The position numbers were made by a program, and so were the translations under genes. From Streptomyces sp. NBC_00287 (GTDB lineage Bacteria > Actinomycetota > Actinomycetes > Streptomycetales > Streptomycetaceae), in the NCBI RefSeq assembly GCF_036173105.1, contig NZ_CP108053.1:682001-746000 (forward strand): a stretch of DNA of 64,000 bases, in the 5' to 3' direction. Below, piece after piece: positions 42,617 to 53,520 of the stretch. Position 1 is the first letter of the stretch. Each line of letters opens with the position of its first letter. The notes beneath the pieces were generated by a model, which worked only from the letters and a program-made list of their open reading frames with translations, made no database searches and had not been told where the DNA came from.

Positions 42617-43162
42617 TCACTCGTGATGCGGCAGCTCGGCGAACTCCTCCAGCGCGTGTTCGAGCCACCGCGTCCAGAAGGTCTCCAGATCGATGCCCGC
42701 CCGCAGCACCAGGTGCCGCAGCCGGTCCTCGGGATCGTCCTTGCCGGGCGGGAAGTCGCGCTGCTCGATCTCCTCGTACTCGGCCAGCTGCTGTCGGTGC
42801 AGGTCGAGATGGCGGCGCAGATCGGCCTCGATGCCCTCGGTTCCGACCACGGCCGCCGCGCGCAGCCGCAGCAGCAGCGTGTCCCGGTGCGGCTTGGGCT
42901 CCTGGGAGGCGGCGCTCCAGCGGGCCAGTTCGGCACGGCCCGCCGGCAGGACCTCGTAGCTCTTCTTCTGACCGCGCGCCGGCTGCTCGGACGCCAGCGC
43001 GCGGATCAACCCGTCCGCCTCCAGTTTTCCCAGCTCGCGATAGATCTGCTGATGCGTCGCCGACCAGAAGTAGCCGATCGACTTGTCGAAGCGACGGGTC
43101 AGCTCCAGCCCCGAGGACGGCTTTTCGAGCAGGGCGGTGAGGATCGCGTGCGGGAGTGACAT
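42617..43162 (-). CDS. PadR-family regulator
   Basis: A 181-aa winged-helix regulator. The N-terminus LPHAILTALLEKPSSGLELTRRFDKSIGYFW and HQQIYRELGKLEADGLI are diagnostic, and the C-terminal half is the Vir_act_alpha_C-type helical domain. It follows fadH by 23 bp on the same strand, so it may be co-transcribed with it and also control it. Confidence 0.93.
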   Translation of the reverse strand: MSLPHAILTALLEKPSSGLELTRRFDKSIGYFWSATHQQIYRELGKLEADGLIRALASEQPARGQKKSYEVLPAGRAELARWSAASQEPKPHRDTLLLRLRAAAVVGTEGIEADLRRHLDLHRQQLAEYEEIEQRDFPPGKDDPEDRLRHLVLRAGIDLETFWTRWLEHALEEFAELPHHE

Positions 43163-43169
43163 GACGTCA
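43160..43169. promoter_or_regulatory. 10-bp palindrome over the PadR start codon
   Basis: ATGACGTCAT overlaps the PadR start codon and lies in the 23-bp fadH-padR gap. PadR sites often contain ATG-CAT dyads, so autoregulation is possible, but a 10-bp palindrome alone is weak evidence. Confidence 0.3.
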
Positions 43170-43185
43170 TCCTAGGGACGCCCCC

Positions 43186-45225
<2,040 letters not shown>

Positions 45226-45233
45226 TCACCCCT

Positions 45234-45272
45234 GTTGTAGAGGACCGCGCACGGTTTATGCAACTAGTTGCA
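45234..45272 (-). promoter_or_regulatory. fadH promoter with overlapping palindromic operator
   Basis: On the minus strand TTGCAT (complement of 45258-45263) and TACAAC (complement of 45234-45239) are spaced 18 bp. The perfect 14-bp palindrome TGCAACTAGTTGCA at 45259-45272 covers the -35 box, the layout of a repressor site. The sequence is of the type bound by MarR-family proteins; which regulator acts is unknown. Confidence 0.65.
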
Positions 45273-45290
45273 CAAGAGGAGAGACCCAGG

Positions 45291-45662
45291 TCACCGGCTT
45301 TCGAGACGGACGTGCAGCTCACGCTCCTGGTCACCGGAGGCGGTGCTGAGGTCGTGCACCGTGAACAGGTCGTGCAGGGTCGTGCGGAAGCGGTCGATCG
45401 CCCAGTAGCCGCCCTGCACATCGGCCTCGACGGACGCGGACAGCCGGCCGCCGGTGTGAGCACCGGGGTGCGGCTCGGAGACGTCGAAGGTGCCCAGCCA
45501 TACCGTCGGCCGGGTCTCGTGCCACTCCTGGGGTACGTCGTCGTCACACCGGTCCGAGTCGAAGCACGCGCACAGGGCGTCGAACACGATCCGGGCATCC
45601 TCCTTGCTGCATCCGCTGATCTCCACGGAGACGGATTCCGGGTGCACTCGCTCACTGTCCAT
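45291..45662 (-). CDS. unidentified small conserved-looking protein
   Basis: A 123-aa soluble, acidic protein without recognisable family. The alternation SVSVEISGCSKEDARIVFDALCACF and SASVEADVQGGYWAIDRFRT suggests an alpha/beta fold. It has three Cys (positions 18, 31 and 33) in the first third and DRCDDD soon after. Codon usage is normal for a gene. Divergent orientation relative to nothing; fadH starts 89 bp to its left on the same strand. Confidence 0.65.
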   Translation of the reverse strand: MDSERVHPESVSVEISGCSKEDARIVFDALCACFDSDRCDDDVPQEWHETRPTVWLGTFDVSEPHPGAHTGGRLSASVEADVQGGYWAIDRFRTTLHDLFTVHDLSTASGDQERELHVRLESR

Positions 45663-45792
45663 CGTGATCGCTCCTCTCGAGGCCGCGCCGCGTCACGGCG
45701 CCGGGTTCCCCCGCGACACCGTGTCGCACTCCCAGAAAACCACTACATTCCGGGATGTACAGCCCCGCGGCCCCGAGAGGAACGGCGCCGGG

Positions 45793-46665
45793 TCAGCTGC
45801 GCGTGAACCGGTACGTCTTGCTGTCGGTCAGGATGCAGAAGCCCGGCGACAGGACGATCACGCGCAGGGTGCCGGTACGGCGGTCGTAGTCGATGCCCTC
45901 CGTCTCGAAGCTGCCCGAGCAGCCGCTGCGCAGCGGGAGCTGGCGCAGGGCGGTGACATGGCCGCTGACGTCGGAGCTGCCCGGCTGGGCGGACAGGTCG
46001 ATCTGGAGCAGCGGCTTGGTCATGCCGAAGAGGGTGCCCGCCGGGTCGTCCGAGGAGCACAGCAGGGTGGTCGGGCCCGAGAAGTCGCAGCCCTGTATGT
46101 CCCGTACGGCGTGGTCCAGATGGACGGTGGAGGCCTGCGGGAGGTTCGCCGACGGGGACGTGCTCGGGTTGACGCCCGGGGTCGGGAAGACGAGCAGGCG
46201 GTTCATGGTGCCCCACTCCCCCGCCAGCATCCACTGGCCGCCGGGCGCGACGGCGACCCAGGAGTTGTTGAGCGCTTCGCCGCTGCTGAGCGTGTGCACG
46301 TACTCGGACCAGGTGCCGCCCGGCGCCTGCACGCGGAACATTTTCGCGGTGCCGGAGTCGGCCTGGTACGGCTCGATGTAGTAGCCGTTGTAGGAGGCGT
46401 CCGGGTCGCCGACGTGGTTCCAGCCCCGGCTGCTCACGCTTCCGGGGATGGTGCCGATGCCGGTGTAGCGGTTGGGGCTGTTCGCCGGGACCTCGACCGA
46501 GGTCAGGCCCTGGCTCTCGGTCAGCGGGTCGGCGCGGTCGGAGCCGGCCTCGGTCCAGGTGTCGGCGGCGAAGGCGGGCGGGGCGCCGGCCAGGACGGCG
46601 GCACTGGCGAGGGCGACGAGACCGGTCAGGACGGCATGACAACGTTGCCGGGCGCGCAGGGGCAT
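45793..46665 (-). CDS. secreted protein of unknown function
   Basis: A 290-aa exported protein. The leader (RARQRCHAVLTGLVALASAAVLAGAPPAFAA) ends in a clear AFA-A signal peptidase site. The mature part is rich in Gly, Ser and Trp, with a beta-propeller-like feel (WVAVAPGGQWMLAGEWGTMNRLLVFP, IQGCDFSGPTTLLCSSDD and FETEGIDYDRRTGTLRVI). It has four Cys after the leader in the mature region, consistent with disulfides. GAGGAG precedes ATG 46665. I do not recognise a family. Confidence 0.75.
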   Translation of the reverse strand: MPLRARQRCHAVLTGLVALASAAVLAGAPPAFAADTWTEAGSDRADPLTESQGLTSVEVPANSPNRYTGIGTIPGSVSSRGWNHVGDPDASYNGYYIEPYQADSGTAKMFRVQAPGGTWSEYVHTLSSGEALNNSWVAVAPGGQWMLAGEWGTMNRLLVFPTPGVNPSTSPSANLPQASTVHLDHAVRDIQGCDFSGPTTLLCSSDDPAGTLFGMTKPLLQIDLSAQPGSSDVSGHVTALRQLPLRSGCSGSFETEGIDYDRRTGTLRVIVLSPGFCILTDSKTYRFTRS

Positions 46666-46922
46666 GAGCCGACTCCTCAGGTGGGGGGTGGGGTGCACGT
46701 GCTCGGCGGACAGTCTGGCGGGCCACGATGGTCATGTACAGACCAATAGAGGAACGGCAGTGGTCGTCTTCGTTGCGCTTCCCCGGACGCCCGCCCTCGT
46801 GTTGAGGGATGGTGGAGGTGAGCGACGCGAGAGGTCGCGGAGACGGTTGAACGCGGTAGAACAAGGGGAGTCGGCACGGGGGACGGCGTGCCGCGCGAAA
46901 AAGGGCGAAGGCGGTGCGTGGG

Positions 46923-49127
46923 ATGACTGCAGCCGGATCTCCCGTGGCCCGGGGCGACGAGCCGGTGCCGGGCGATGCGCCGGTGCGCGTTTCCGCGCCG
47001 GGTGACGTGGCGGTGCCGGTGTCCGCGCCGGGTGACAAGCCCGTGCCCGCGGCGCCCCCGGGCGAGCAACCCGCGCCGGGTGCCGAGCCGGTGCGCGGTC
47101 CCGTGCACCCCAGTGGGCTGCTCGACGTGCTGGGCGTGGCCTCTGTCGTCCTGGACACCGACGGCCGGATCGTGCTGTGGAGCCCCCAGGCCGAGCAGCT
47201 CTTCGGCTACTCCGCGCAGGAGGCCCTTGGCCGGTCCGCCGTCAAGCTGATGATCCACGAACAGCACTTCGACCTGGTGGTCAAGCTGTTCGCCGATGTC
47301 CTGGAGACCGGCGAGAGCTGGGCCGGAGCCTTTCCGATCCGGCACAAGGACGGCAGCACCCGGCTGGTGGAGTTCCGCAACCAACGCCTGCTGGACGACC
47401 GCGGCGATGTCTACGCGCTCGGCCTGGCCGCCGACCAGTCGACCGTGCGCCGGCTGGAGCGGGACGTCGCGCTCTCCACGCGGATGGTCGCGCAGTCACC
47501 GATCGGGCTGGGCGTCCTGGACACCGATCTCCGGTACGTCTCCGTCAACCCGGCGCTGGAGCGGATCAACGGCGTACCCGCCGAGGAACACCTGGGCCGT
47601 ACCGTCGCCGAAGTCCTGCCGGATGTCGACGCTCCCGCCCTGGAGTCCGCGGTGCGGCGAGTACTGGAGACCGGGGTGCCGCTGGTTGACCAGTCCACCG
47701 TGGGACGCACCCCGGCCGATCCGGACGAGGACCACGCCTGGTCGCTGTCCATGTACCGGCTCGAGGACGCCCTGGGGACAGTGCTGGGGGTGGCCTGCTC
47801 GGTAGTGGACGTCACCGAGCAACACCGGGCCCAGGTCGAGGCCGAGGCCGCGCGCCGGCGCCTCGCCGTCATCGCCGACGCCTCCACCCGGATCGGCACC
47901 ACCCTCGAACTGGACCGCACAGCGCATGAACTCGCCGACGTCGCCGTCCCGGAGCTCGCCGACATCGCGGCCGTCGATCTGCTGGACGCCGTGGTGGAGG
48001 GCAGACGCAGCAGCCTCGGGCCCGCCGAGGCGGCCGTGATCCGCGCCCTGGCGGTCCAGGCGGGGCGGCCGTCGGAGGCCCTCGACGCCGCCGATCCGCC
48101 CGGGCAGATCGCCCGGTACGCGCCCGACCGGCTGGTCACCCAGTGTGTGCGCACCGGCAGCCCGGTGCTGGTGGCCGAGGTCGAGCCCGCGGACCTGCCC
48201 CGGATCGCCCGCTCCCCCGAGGCGGCCGAGCGGCTGGCCCGCGCGAGGGTGCACTCCTATCTGGCCGTGCCGCTCATCGCGCGCGGCGAGGTGCTGGGCG
48301 CCCTCGATCTGAAGCGGACCGACAACCCCCTGCCCTTCGGCGACGACGATCTGCTGCTGGCAAGGGAGTTGGCGGCCCGGGCGGCCGTACAGATCGACAA
48401 CGCCCGCTGGTACCAGAACGCCCGCGACACCGCCCTCACCCTCCAGCGCAGTCTGCTGCCCAGCCATCCCCCGATGACCGGCGGGCTGGAGGTCGCCTCC
48501 CGCTACCAGCCCGCGGGCGCCACGGCCGAGGTCGGCGGCGACTGGTTCGATGTGATCCCCCTGGACGGCGGCAAGACCGCGCTGGTCGTGGGCGACGTCA
48601 TGGGCAGCGGGGTGAACGCCGCCGCGACCATGGGCCGGCTGCGCACCGCGAGCAACACCCTGGCCTCCCTCGACCTCGATCCGGCCCGGCTGCTGGAGCA
48701 CCTGGACAAGACCACCGAGGGCCTGGACCACTCCATCGCCACCTGCGTGTACGCCGTCCACGACCCGCATCTGCGGCAGTGCAGAATCGCCAACGCCGGG
48801 CACCTCCCACCGGTCCGCGTCCGCGAAGGACACGCCCCCGAGCTCCTCGAACTCCCCACCGGGGCACCGCTCGGCGTGGGCGGAGTGGAATTCTCGACGA
48901 CCACCGTGGCCCTGGAGCCGGGAGACCGACTGGTGTTCTACACCGACGGCCTCGTCGAAACCCGCCAACACCCGCTCGACGAACGCCTCGACGCCCTCCT
49001 CCACCTCCTCGAAGGCCCCGACCGCCCCCTGGAGGAGGTCTGCGACCTCCTGCTGCGCACACTGCACCAGCCGGACAACTCCGACGACGTCGCCCTGCTC
49101 ATCGCGCGCGCCGTGACGCCTGATTAG
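46923..49127 (+). CDS. PAS-PAS-GAF-PP2C sensor phosphatase
   Basis: A 734-aa soluble signalling protein. A Pro/Val/Gly-rich N-terminus of imperfect SAPGD repeats (about 1-60) precedes PAS 1 (about 62-165, VVLDTDGRIVLWSPQAEQLFGYSAQEALG), PAS 2 (about 185-305, GVLDTDLRYVSVNPALERINGV), a GAF domain (about 310-490, SYLAVPLIARGEVLGALDLKR) and the SpoIIE/PP2C domain (about 500-734, VGGDWFDV, VVGDVMGSGVNAAATM, IANAGHLPPVRV, FYTDGLVETR and DDVALLIA). It lacks the HATPase kinase domain found in some relatives. Presumably regulates a partner-switching sigma pathway in response to a small ligand. GTG 46914 is an alternative start. Confidence 0.92.
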   Translation: MTAAGSPVARGDEPVPGDAPVRVSAPGDVAVPVSAPGDKPVPAAPPGEQPAPGAEPVRGPVHPSGLLDVLGVASVVLDTDGRIVLWSPQAEQLFGYSAQEALGRSAVKLMIHEQHFDLVVKLFADVLETGESWAGAFPIRHKDGSTRLVEFRNQRLLDDRGDVYALGLAADQSTVRRLERDVALSTRMVAQSPIGLGVLDTDLRYVSVNPALERINGVPAEEHLGRTVAEVLPDVDAPALESAVRRVLETGVPLVDQSTVGRTPADPDEDHAWSLSMYRLEDALGTVLGVACSVVDVTEQHRAQVEAEAARRRLAVIADASTRIGTTLELDRTAHELADVAVPELADIAAVDLLDAVVEGRRSSLGPAEAAVIRALAVQAGRPSEALDAADPPGQIARYAPDRLVTQCVRTGSPVLVAEVEPADLPRIARSPEAAERLARARVHSYLAVPLIARGEVLGALDLKRTDNPLPFGDDDLLLARELAARAAVQIDNARWYQNARDTALTLQRSLLPSHPPMTGGLEVASRYQPAGATAEVGGDWFDVIPLDGGKTALVVGDVMGSGVNAAATMGRLRTASNTLASLDLDPARLLEHLDKTTEGLDHSIATCVYAVHDPHLRQCRIANAGHLPPVRVREGHAPELLELPTGAPLGVGGVEFSTTTVALEPGDRLVFYTDGLVETRQHPLDERLDALLHLLEGPDRPLEEVCDLLLRTLHQPDNSDDVALLIARAVTPD

Positions 49128-49228
49128 CTTCACAGGAAACCGTTACCGGCTTCTTACCGCCCCCATCCCACAATCACAGCAAGGCGTGGCACCGGACGGC
49201 CGGGCCGCCGTGGCCGAGGGAGCGAGCC

Positions 49229-49870
49229 ATGACACATGAGCCGGACTCACCGGAATTGCTCACCAATGGACCGGACCGCGACCGCCCGCGCGGCCTGTGG
49301 CGACGGCAGTCCGCCCGCGCGCGGACCATCACCGCGGCGACCACGATCGCCGTCCTCGCCCTCGGCGGCACCGTCGCCTACGCGGCCACCTCAAGCGGCT
49401 CGGACGGCGGAGGCGGTTCTACGACGCCCTCCGCCTCGGCGTCGCCGGACGCACCGGACCGTCCCGGTGAACGGCACCACCGTGGCCCGTGGTTCGGCAT
49501 GGGCGGTGGCGCCGTTCACGGTGAGGCCACTGTCCAGGACGGCGACAGCGACGAGTGGATCGTCCGCGTCTGGCAGCGCGGCACCGTCGAGGAGGTGGAC
49601 GGCGAGCAGGTCACCGTCCGCAGCGAGGACGGCGCCGAGTGGACCTGGACGGTCGGCTCGGACACCACGGTCCACAAGCAGGGCGACTCCGACGGTCTGA
49701 AGGACGGGGACGAGGTGTATCTCGCCGGTACCCGCTCCGACGACGGCGAACGCACCGCCGACCATGTCCTGGCGGGCACTTGGGAGAAGCGCGACCCCGG
49801 CGACTGGCGCGACAAGCTGCCCTGGCGCGACGACCGGGACGGGCCGCCTTGGAACGACGCGGCGGCCTGA
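49229..49870 (+). CDS. secreted DUF5666-like protein
   Basis: A 213-aa protein. A cytoplasmic start (about 35 residues), one membrane/signal helix (ITAATTIAVLALGGTVAYAAT), a Ser/Gly linker, and a beta-rich domain RGTVEEVDGEQVTVRSEDGAEWTWTV, VHKQGDSDGLKDGDEVYLAG and RTADHVLAG that matches the DUF5666 OB-like pattern. The C-terminus is charged and Trp-rich. Function unknown; such proteins often act at the cell envelope. GAGGGA precedes ATG 49229. Confidence 0.82.
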   Translation: MTHEPDSPELLTNGPDRDRPRGLWRRQSARARTITAATTIAVLALGGTVAYAATSSGSDGGGGSTTPSASASPDAPDRPGERHHRGPWFGMGGGAVHGEATVQDGDSDEWIVRVWQRGTVEEVDGEQVTVRSEDGAEWTWTVGSDTTVHKQGDSDGLKDGDEVYLAGTRSDDGERTADHVLAGTWEKRDPGDWRDKLPWRDDRDGPPWNDAAA

Positions 49871-49872
49871 CG

Positions 49873-50655
49873 CTACGGGACGGTACCGACCACGACTTGG
49901 GCGTACCGCTCCTCGCACTCGGCCACCCGGGGCATCAACCCGCCCCAGGTGAAGGCCTCGACGGCGGCCGCTGTCTGGCGCTCGCTCGTCTCGACGAGCA
50001 GGCATCCGCCCGGCGCCAGCCACCGCGCCGCCTCGTCGGCGACCCGGCGCAGCAGGTCCAGGCCGTCCGTGCCGCCGTCGAGGGCGGTCAGCGGTTCATG
50101 GTCGCGGGCCTCGGCGGGCAGGAGGGGGACCTCGTCGGTGGGCACGTAGGGGACGTTGGCGGCGAGGATGTCGATACGGCCGCGCAGGGCCGCGGGCAGC
50201 GCCCGGAACAGGTCACCGGCGTGGACCCGGCCGCCGTACGCGGCGATGTTACGGCGGGCGCAGCGCACCGCGGCCGGGTCGATGTCGGCGGCGTGCAGTT
50301 CGACCGTGCCCAGCGCTGCGGCCAGAGCCGCGCCGACGGCTCCCGAGCCGCAGCACAGGTCCACCACCAGGGAGGCGTCCGGGACTTGGGCGAGGGCCTG
50401 CTCGACCAGGAACTCGGTACGGCGGCGGGGTACGAAGACGCCGGGTTCGACGACGATGTGCAGGCCGCGGAACTCGGCCCAGCCGAGGACGAGTTCGAGG
50501 GGATGACCGGCCGCGCGCCGGTCCACCATGGAGGCGAGCTCGGCCGGGGAGGCGGCAGCGGCCAGCAGCAACCGCGCTTCATCCTCGGCGAAGACGCAGC
50601 CAGCGGCGCGCAGCGCCGTGACGACGGCGTCAGATGAGAAAGAGAGGGAAGACAA
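49873..50655 (-). CDS. HemK-like protein-(glutamine-N5) methyltransferase
   Basis: A 260-aa class I SAM-dependent methyltransferase. The SAM motif is VVDLCCGSGAVGAALA, and the catalytic (N/D)PPY motif appears as NVPY (AANVPYVPTDEV), a variant seen in actinobacterial HemK paralogs annotated as putative N5-glutamine methyltransferases. It lacks the adjacency to prfA expected of true PrmC, so the substrate may differ. The only suitable start is TTG 50655, with AAAGG 7 bp upstream. Converges with the DUF5666-like gene. Confidence 0.82.
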   Translation of the reverse strand: MSSLSFSSDAVVTALRAAGCVFAEDEARLLLAAAASPAELASMVDRRAAGHPLELVLGWAEFRGLHIVVEPGVFVPRRRTEFLVEQALAQVPDASLVVDLCCGSGAVGAALAAALGTVELHAADIDPAAVRCARRNIAAYGGRVHAGDLFRALPAALRGRIDILAANVPYVPTDEVPLLPAEARDHEPLTALDGGTDGLDLLRRVADEAARWLAPGGCLLVETSERQTAAAVEAFTWGGLMPRVAECEERYAQVVVGTVP

Positions 50656-50841
50656 AGGGGGCCTTTCGGGATCCGAAGGGCGCTCCTCGGGTCACCGGTG
50701 ACCGGCGACCACACCGACGCGTGGGGAGAGCACCCGACCTGACACAGCGGTAATGGGTCTCACCCCCTCGGTTCGGCACGTCCGGGACGATCCGCGGACG
50801 GGGCGTCAGCCTACCCAGTGATCACCGCCGCTGTCTGCCGA

Positions 50842-50856
50842 GTTGTACTCTGCAAC
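50842..50856. promoter_or_regulatory. MarR-type dyad at the start of a MarR gene
   Basis: GTTGTACTCTGCAAC, a partly symmetric 15-mer (GTTGxA...TxCAAC), ends 1 bp before the MarR ATG at 50858. Its position implies direct autorepression. Confidence 0.5.
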
Positions 50857-50857
50857 C

Positions 50858-51286
50858 ATGAGTACGAGGGACGTTTCGGACGCGGCCGTGGAGACCATCC
50901 AGCGCGAGATGACGGCCTTCGCCCGCCGTGCCCGCGCCTCGGCGGGACGGATGCACCCGGAGCTGTCGCTGGTGTCGTACACCCTGCTCGGGCATCTGGA
51001 GGAGAGCGGCGGCTGCCGGGCCACCGATCTCGCGGCGCACTACGCCCTGGACAAGTCCACCGTGAGCCGCCAGGTGGCGGCCCTGGAGCGCGACGAGCTG
51101 ATCGGGCGGAGCCTCGACCCGGACGATCACCGGGTGCAGGTGCTGCATCTGACGGATGCCGGGCGGCGGCTGCTCGCCCAGGTCACGGAGCGGCGGCGGG
51201 AGGTCGTACGGGAGCGGCTGGCCGACTGGTCGGAGGAGGATCTGGAGCGGTTCGCCGGGTATCTGGTGCGCTACAACGCCGGTTAG
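50858..51286 (+). CDS. MarR-family regulator
   Basis: A 142-aa winged-helix regulator. Core: LVSYTLLGHLEESGGCRATDLAAHYALDKSTVSRQVAALERDELI, wing RSLDPDDHRVQVLHLT, and the C-terminal helix LADWSEEDLERFAGYLVRYN, complete for the family. ATG 50858 is chosen over one at 50843, which would put the operator inside the gene. Its stop overlaps the stop of the convergent GNAT gene by 4 bp. Confidence 0.93.
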   Translation: MSTRDVSDAAVETIQREMTAFARRARASAGRMHPELSLVSYTLLGHLEESGGCRATDLAAHYALDKSTVSRQVAALERDELIGRSLDPDDHRVQVLHLTDAGRRLLAQVTERRREVVRERLADWSEEDLERFAGYLVRYNAG

Positions 51287-51993
51287 GCCGCCGGCTCCAG
51301 AAGGTCGTCCGGGATCCGGGTGCCGAGGAACACGGTGGTGCGGCGCTCGCGGAAGCCGAGGGACTCGTACAGCCGGATCGCGCCCGTGTTGGTGGCGCCG
51401 GTGTGCAGGAAGGGCCGCTCGCCGCGCTGCTGGATGCCTTGGGCGACGGCGAGTACCAGGCGTCCGGCCAGGCCCTGGCCGCGCACGGCTGGGTCGGTGC
51501 AGACCGCGCTGATCTCCGTCCAGCCCGGCGGGCGCAGTCGCTCCCCCGCCATGGCGACGAGGGCGCCGTCCCGGCGTATGCCCAGGTAGGTGCCGAGTTC
51601 GAGGGTGCGGGCCAGGAACGGTCCCGGCCGGGTGCGGGCGACCAGGTCGAGCATCTCGGGTACGTCGGCCGGGCCGAGGCGGACCGCCTCCGGGTCCGGT
51701 GTCCCGGCAACGTCCTCGCCGACGAGCTGCACGCCGTCGGCGCGGAAGACGGTCTCCCAGCCCTCGGGCGTCCGGCCCCGGAAGCCGATCAGCAGGGCTT
51801 CGTTGCCGGGACCGGCGAGAGCGGCGACGTCCGCCCAGTCGGCGGCCTCCGGCTCGTCGGGCAGGGCCACCCAGGGCGACACCTCGGCGGGGTAGCGCAG
51901 CACCCCGCCGCGCCGCTCGGCGAAGTGGGCGTGCGGGCCGGTCAGCGCGGCCAGCGCCGGATTGTCGAGGACCCGGTCGTACCCCTTGGACAT
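51283..51993 (-). CDS. GNAT-family N-acetyltransferase
   Basis: A 236-aa acetyltransferase. The N-terminal part (1-130) is a FR47-like domain; the C-terminal GNAT core has ISAVCTDPAVRGQGLAGRLVLAVAQGI with the acetyl-CoA loop RGQGLAG, then FLHTGATNTGAIRLYESLGFRERR. This layout is common in actinobacterial GNATs of unknown substrate. GGGAG precedes ATG 51993. Confidence 0.92.
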   Translation of the reverse strand: MSKGYDRVLDNPALAALTGPHAHFAERRGGVLRYPAEVSPWVALPDEPEAADWADVAALAGPGNEALLIGFRGRTPEGWETVFRADGVQLVGEDVAGTPDPEAVRLGPADVPEMLDLVARTRPGPFLARTLELGTYLGIRRDGALVAMAGERLRPPGWTEISAVCTDPAVRGQGLAGRLVLAVAQGIQQRGERPFLHTGATNTGAIRLYESLGFRERRTTVFLGTRIPDDLLEPAA

Positions 51994-52065
51994 CTGCTCC
52001 CTCTCTCCCGCACCGACACAGAAGCCAAGCAAGATCGGCCGACGGCTATTCCCCTACGTTCGGAC

Positions 52066-52092
52066 CAGTACGGTTGAATGCGCAACGTACTG
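52066..52092. promoter_or_regulatory. 27-bp inverted repeat upstream of molybdopterin oxidoreductase
   Basis: CAGTACGGTTG and CAACGTACTG form a near-perfect dyad (one extra G in the left arm) around AATGCG. It lies between the GNAT and molybdo-enzyme genes, 42 bp before ATG 52134, as an operator would. Confidence 0.6.
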
Positions 52093-52133
52093 ATCACGGC
52101 CGTCGCGCACGGCGGTCTGGAGGCACCACCCGC

Positions 52134-52739
52134 ATGAACGTCACCCGAGGCTTCACCGGACGCCCCCGCGTCCAGAATTCCGGCCTGCCACCGGGCCAGT
52201 ACGACGCGGGCGACGACTGGCCCGTCCTGTCCGCCGAGGTCACGCCGGATCTCACGCCCGGGGAGTGGACATTCCGCGTCGACGGCCTGGTCGAGGAGCC
52301 CCGCACCTGGAACTGGGACGAGGCCCACGCGCTGCCCGGATCGGTGTACGCGGGTGACATCCACTGTGTGACGAGCTGGTCGAAGTTCGGGGTGCGGTTC
52401 GGGGGCGTGTCCCTGGACGCCTTCCTGAGTGTGGTCCGGCCCCATGCCTCCGCCACCCACGCCGTGGCCTACTCACACACCGGGTACACCACGAACCTCC
52501 CGCTCGCGGACCTCACCGGCGGGCGGGCCTGGATCGCCTGGGAGTACGACGGCCAGCCGCTCGCCCCGGAGCACGGCGGCCCGGCGCGGCTGCTGGTGCC
52601 GCATCTGTACTTCTGGAAGAGCGCCAAGTGGATCGCGGGCCTGAGGATCCTCGACCACGACGAGCCTGGCTTCTGGGAGCAGAACGGCTACCACGCGCGT
52701 GGCAACCCCTGGGAGGAGCAGCGGTACTCCGGTGACTGA
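52134..52739 (+). CDS. sulfite-oxidase-family molybdopterin oxidoreductase
   Basis: A 201-aa protein with the sulfite oxidase Moco-binding fold but no dimerisation or haem domain, as in the YedY/MsrP-like group. The Mo-ligating Cys78 is in YAGDIHCVTSWSKFGVRFGG; YTTNLPLADL and YDGQPLAPEHGGPARLLVPHLYFWKSAKW complete the pterin site. There is no Tat leader (it begins NVTRGFTGRPRV), so the protein is cytoplasmic, unlike MsrP. It overlaps the FAD reductase gene by 8 bp. Confidence 0.93.
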   Translation: MNVTRGFTGRPRVQNSGLPPGQYDAGDDWPVLSAEVTPDLTPGEWTFRVDGLVEEPRTWNWDEAHALPGSVYAGDIHCVTSWSKFGVRFGGVSLDAFLSVVRPHASATHAVAYSHTGYTTNLPLADLTGGRAWIAWEYDGQPLAPEHGGPARLLVPHLYFWKSAKWIAGLRILDHDEPGFWEQNGYHARGNPWEEQRYSGD

Positions 52740-53487
52740 GACATTCACTCCCCCGACCCGCTTTGCCGTGCCCGGACGTATCGCGGTGAGCAATCAGACC
52801 GCGGCGGTGTGGCAGAGCGCCACCATCACCGAGATCCGGCGCGAGACCCCGCACGCGTCCACCGTCCGGCTCGCGGTGCCCGCCTGGGCGGGGCATCTGC
52901 CGGGCCAGCATCTGATGCTGCGGCTGACCGCCGAGGACGGCTACGCGGCCCAGCGCCATTACTCGATCGCGTCCGCGCCCGACGATTCCGGGCACATCGA
53001 GCTGACCCTGGACCATGTGGAGGGCGGCGAGGTCTCCGGCTGGTTCCACACCGTGGCCAGGCCCGGGGACCGGGTGGAGGTACGCGGGCCCGTGAGCGGC
53101 TTCTTCGCCTGGCCCGGGGACCGGCCCGCCCTCCTGATCGGCGCCGGATCCGGGGTCGTACCCCTGATGTCGATGGTCCGCCACCACCGGGCGCACGGGC
53201 TCGACGTACCGCTGCGGCTGCTGGTCTCGGCACGCAGCCCCCAGGAACTGATCTACGCGCGGGAGTACGGCGCGGAGACGACGCCCGTGTTCACGCGGAG
53301 CGCCCCGGAGGGTGTGCCGGTGGGACGTATGGCGGCCGCACATGTGGCGCCACTCCTGGCTGAGCAGCCGAACGGTGGGTGGGAGGCCTATGTGTGCGGC
53401 TCCAACGGGTTCGCCGAGCACGCCTCGCGTCTGCTCGTCGAGGCCGGGCAGCCGGTGGACCGGATCCGCATCGAGCGCTTCGGCTGA
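52732..53487 (+). CDS. FAD/NAD(P)-binding reductase partner
   Basis: A 251-aa ferredoxin-reductase-fold flavoprotein. The FAD motif is QRHYSIAS, the pyridine nucleotide motif is LLIGAGSGVVPLMSMVRHH and the C-terminal VCGSNGFAEHASRLLVEAG ends with the usual RIERFG. It has no 2Fe-2S domain. GTG 52732 starts inside the end of the molybdo-enzyme gene, so the pair is coupled. It likely passes electrons from NAD(P)H to the molybdenum subunit, standing in for the MsrQ membrane partner (inference). Confidence 0.92.
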   Translation: MTETFTPPTRFAVPGRIAVSNQTAAVWQSATITEIRRETPHASTVRLAVPAWAGHLPGQHLMLRLTAEDGYAAQRHYSIASAPDDSGHIELTLDHVEGGEVSGWFHTVARPGDRVEVRGPVSGFFAWPGDRPALLIGAGSGVVPLMSMVRHHRAHGLDVPLRLLVSARSPQELIYAREYGAETTPVFTRSAPEGVPVGRMAAAHVAPLLAEQPNGGWEAYVCGSNGFAEHASRLLVEAGQPVDRIRIERFG

Positions 53488-53520
53488 CTTCCGCGCGCGT
53501 CGGCGGGTACCCGACCGCAT

